Assembly: GCA_045504435.1 (NCBI GenBank)
Contig: JBEULC010000001.1
Coordinates: forward strand, 372,001-436,000
From: JBEULC01 sp045504435
Lineage (GTDB): Bacteria; Pseudomonadota; Alphaproteobacteria; WRAU01; Hepatincolaceae
Direction: 5' to 3'
DNA: 64,000 nt
In this document: positions 62,967-64,000 of the stretch, one piece after another
Layout: every line of letters begins with the position of its first letter
Numbering within the stretch: position 1 is the stretch's first letter
Notes under the pieces: model-generated
What the model was told of the DNA's origin: nothing
The model's database searches: none
Seen by the model: the letters and a program-made list of their open reading frames with translations, nothing else
Translations under genes and position numbers: made by a program

Positions 62967-64000
62967 ATGTCAGTATCTAAAATATTAAAAAAAATCTGTA
63001 ATTTTAAGTTTTTGATTTTGGTAATCTTATTAGCGGTAATGGGACATTACGGATTTAGACATTTAGAAAATTTTAATACTTTAAAACGCAATGCTCAACT
63101 TTCAGAAGCCAACACATTGTCAATGGATTATTCAATAGATGAAAAATTAGATAATCAAGCAAATAATCTATCTTACACTAAAGCAAGGCGCGAAGCATCT
63201 CCAGATCCAGAAAAATTAAAAAATGTCATTGCAGAGGCCAAATTAGGCGATAATGCTCAAAATTATGATAAACCCTTTATTCTTGCTCAAGGATTTGCTG
63301 ATTTAGCAGAGTTTGCAACGCCTTCTGTGGTAAACATTTCAGCGATAAAAATTGTAAAAAATCAAAGCTTGGATATGTCAGTTGATAATCCTGATCCAAT
63401 CATTAGGGAATTATTAAAAAATATGTTGCCTCAGCAGCAAGCACCTCAAGAGCAAAAACTAGCAAGTGTAGGTTCAGGATTTGTGGTAAGATCAGATGGT
63501 TTTATTATTACTAACTTTCATGTAATTCAAGGTTCAGAAAACATTCAAGTAACCTTTTCTAACGGCAATAAATTTAATGCCTTAGTTTATGCAATTGATG
63601 AATTAACTGATTTAGCGGTATTAAAAATAGAAGCTAAAGGATTACCTAGCTTAAAATTTGCTGATTCTGATAAGGTAAGAGTAGGAGATTGGGTAATTGC
63701 TATTGGTAATCCATTTGGATTAGGGGGAACTGTATCCTCAGGGATCGTTTCTGCTACAGGGCGTGATATTAATATTGGCACCTATAATGATTTTTTGCAA
63801 ACTGATGCAGCAATCAATCGTGGTAATTCAGGAGGGCCTATGATTAATAGCAAAGGCGAAGTAATTGGCATTAATACTGCGATTTTTAGTACCGCAGGTG
63901 GAGGTAGCATTGGGATAGGATTTTTAGTACCTGCTAACACCATAAAAAATGTAGTATCTCAACTTATTGCTAACAAAACAGTAGTGAGGGGATGGATTGG
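62967..64000 (+). CDS. degP: DegP/HtrA periplasmic serine protease, N-terminal part (cut by window edge)
   Basis: HtrA proteases degrade misfolded periplasmic proteins. An N-terminal membrane/signal helix (FLILVILLAVMGHYGF) leads into the trypsin-like domain. The triad is His185 (NFHVI), Asp215 (DLAVLKI) and Ser288 (NRGNSGGP). VGDWVIAIGNPFGLGG is the family block between Asp and Ser, and SIGIGFLVPANTI follows. AAGGAAA before the ATG at 62967 supports the start. The sequence runs off at base 64000, at about residue 344, so the PDZ domains are not seen. Whether it is DegP, DegQ or DegS type cannot be decided here. Confidence 0.93.
   Translation, partial: MSVSKILKKICNFKFLILVILLAVMGHYGFRHLENFNTLKRNAQLSEANTLSMDYSIDEKLDNQANNLSYTKARREASPDPEKLKNVIAEAKLGDNAQNYDKPFILAQGFADLAEFATPSVVNISAIKIVKNQSLDMSVDNPDPIIRELLKNMLPQQQAPQEQKLASVGSGFVVRSDGFIITNFHVIQGSENIQVTFSNGNKFNALVYAIDELTDLAVLKIEAKGLPSLKFADSDKVRVGDWVIAIGNPFGLGGTVSSGIVSATGRDINIGTYNDFLQTDAAINRGNSGGPMINSKGEVIGINTAIFSTAGGGSIGIGFLVPANTIKNVVSQLIANKTVVRGWI

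Noticed and set aside
1..64000. CRISPR array, insertion sequence or phage region
   Set aside because: No regularly spaced repeats, transposase or phage structural genes were found on either strand.

Overview
This 64 kb window is AT-rich, densely coding and comes from an alphaproteobacterium. The strongest lineage marker is a two-piece, circularly permuted tmRNA gene (about 28850-29080), the form found in Alphaproteobacteria, next to an SspB-type ClpXP adaptor. The NDUFS6-like CHCC zinc-finger protein, the DUF3576-leuS-lptE-holA block, ThyX in place of ThyA, the low GC, decaying transport genes and expanded Asn/Gln/Ser-rich linkers suggest a host-associated, Rickettsiales- or Holosporales-like bacterium. 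I cannot fix the genus. The cell has a full Gram-negative envelope: lipid A/Kdo synthesis and export, LptE, LolA, AsmA and a probable beta-barrel protein are all present.

Layout. 1-11.9 kb: a MATE transporter cut by the left edge, then the replication cluster rpsT-dnaA-dnaN-recF (minus strand), mutM, and the divergent plus-strand run ubiE-ubiB-dut-heparinase-PH-domain protein. 11.9-13.3 kb: the remains of one unrecognised, multiply broken gene. 13.3-24 kb: tRNA-Gly, a UPF0434 protein, polA with a CHCC zinc-finger partner, an ABC ATPase, tRNA-Arg, a YhcH-like protein, a secreted protein of unknown function, tgt-queA (queuosine) and the short rpmJ gene. 24-31 kb: a large AsmA-like protein behind a possible structured leader and terminator, sspB, tmRNA with a near-consensus promoter, and thyX. 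30-35 kb: DUF3576-leuS-lptE-holA. 35-50 kb: beta-barrel-like protein, yggS, an atypical winged-helix regulator, lolA, ftsK, a 5'-nucleotidase, truA, a Bax-inhibitor-like protein, mutL, pgi and xseA. 50-52 kb: a decayed glpT-type transporter and a second remnant. 52-58 kb: an envelope operon msbA-DUF374-waaA-lpxK-lpxL. 58-64 kb: mrp with a 1209-residue multidomain Fe-S flavoprotein, and the start of a DegP/HtrA protease.

How the genes work together. Replication and repair are well represented (DnaA, DnaN, RecF, PolA, HolA, MutL, MutM, XseA, FtsK). Nucleotide and thymidylate supply pairs Dut with ThyX: dUTP is cut to dUMP, which ThyX methylates. Ribosome rescue and tagged-protein turnover pair tmRNA with SspB. 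The lipid A genes form one tightly overlapping operon, and LptE and LolA serve outer-membrane assembly.

I found no CRISPR array, intact insertion sequence, rRNA or obvious defence system. The least explained items are the broken gene at 12.0-13.0 kb, the possible RNA structures at 23.4-24.0 kb, the large Fe-S flavoprotein fusion, and in-frame insertions in otherwise conserved proteins, notably PolA and the CHCC zinc-finger protein. Intact genes in the same region keep open frames, so the broken genes look like real decay and not poor sequence, but reads were not available to confirm this.
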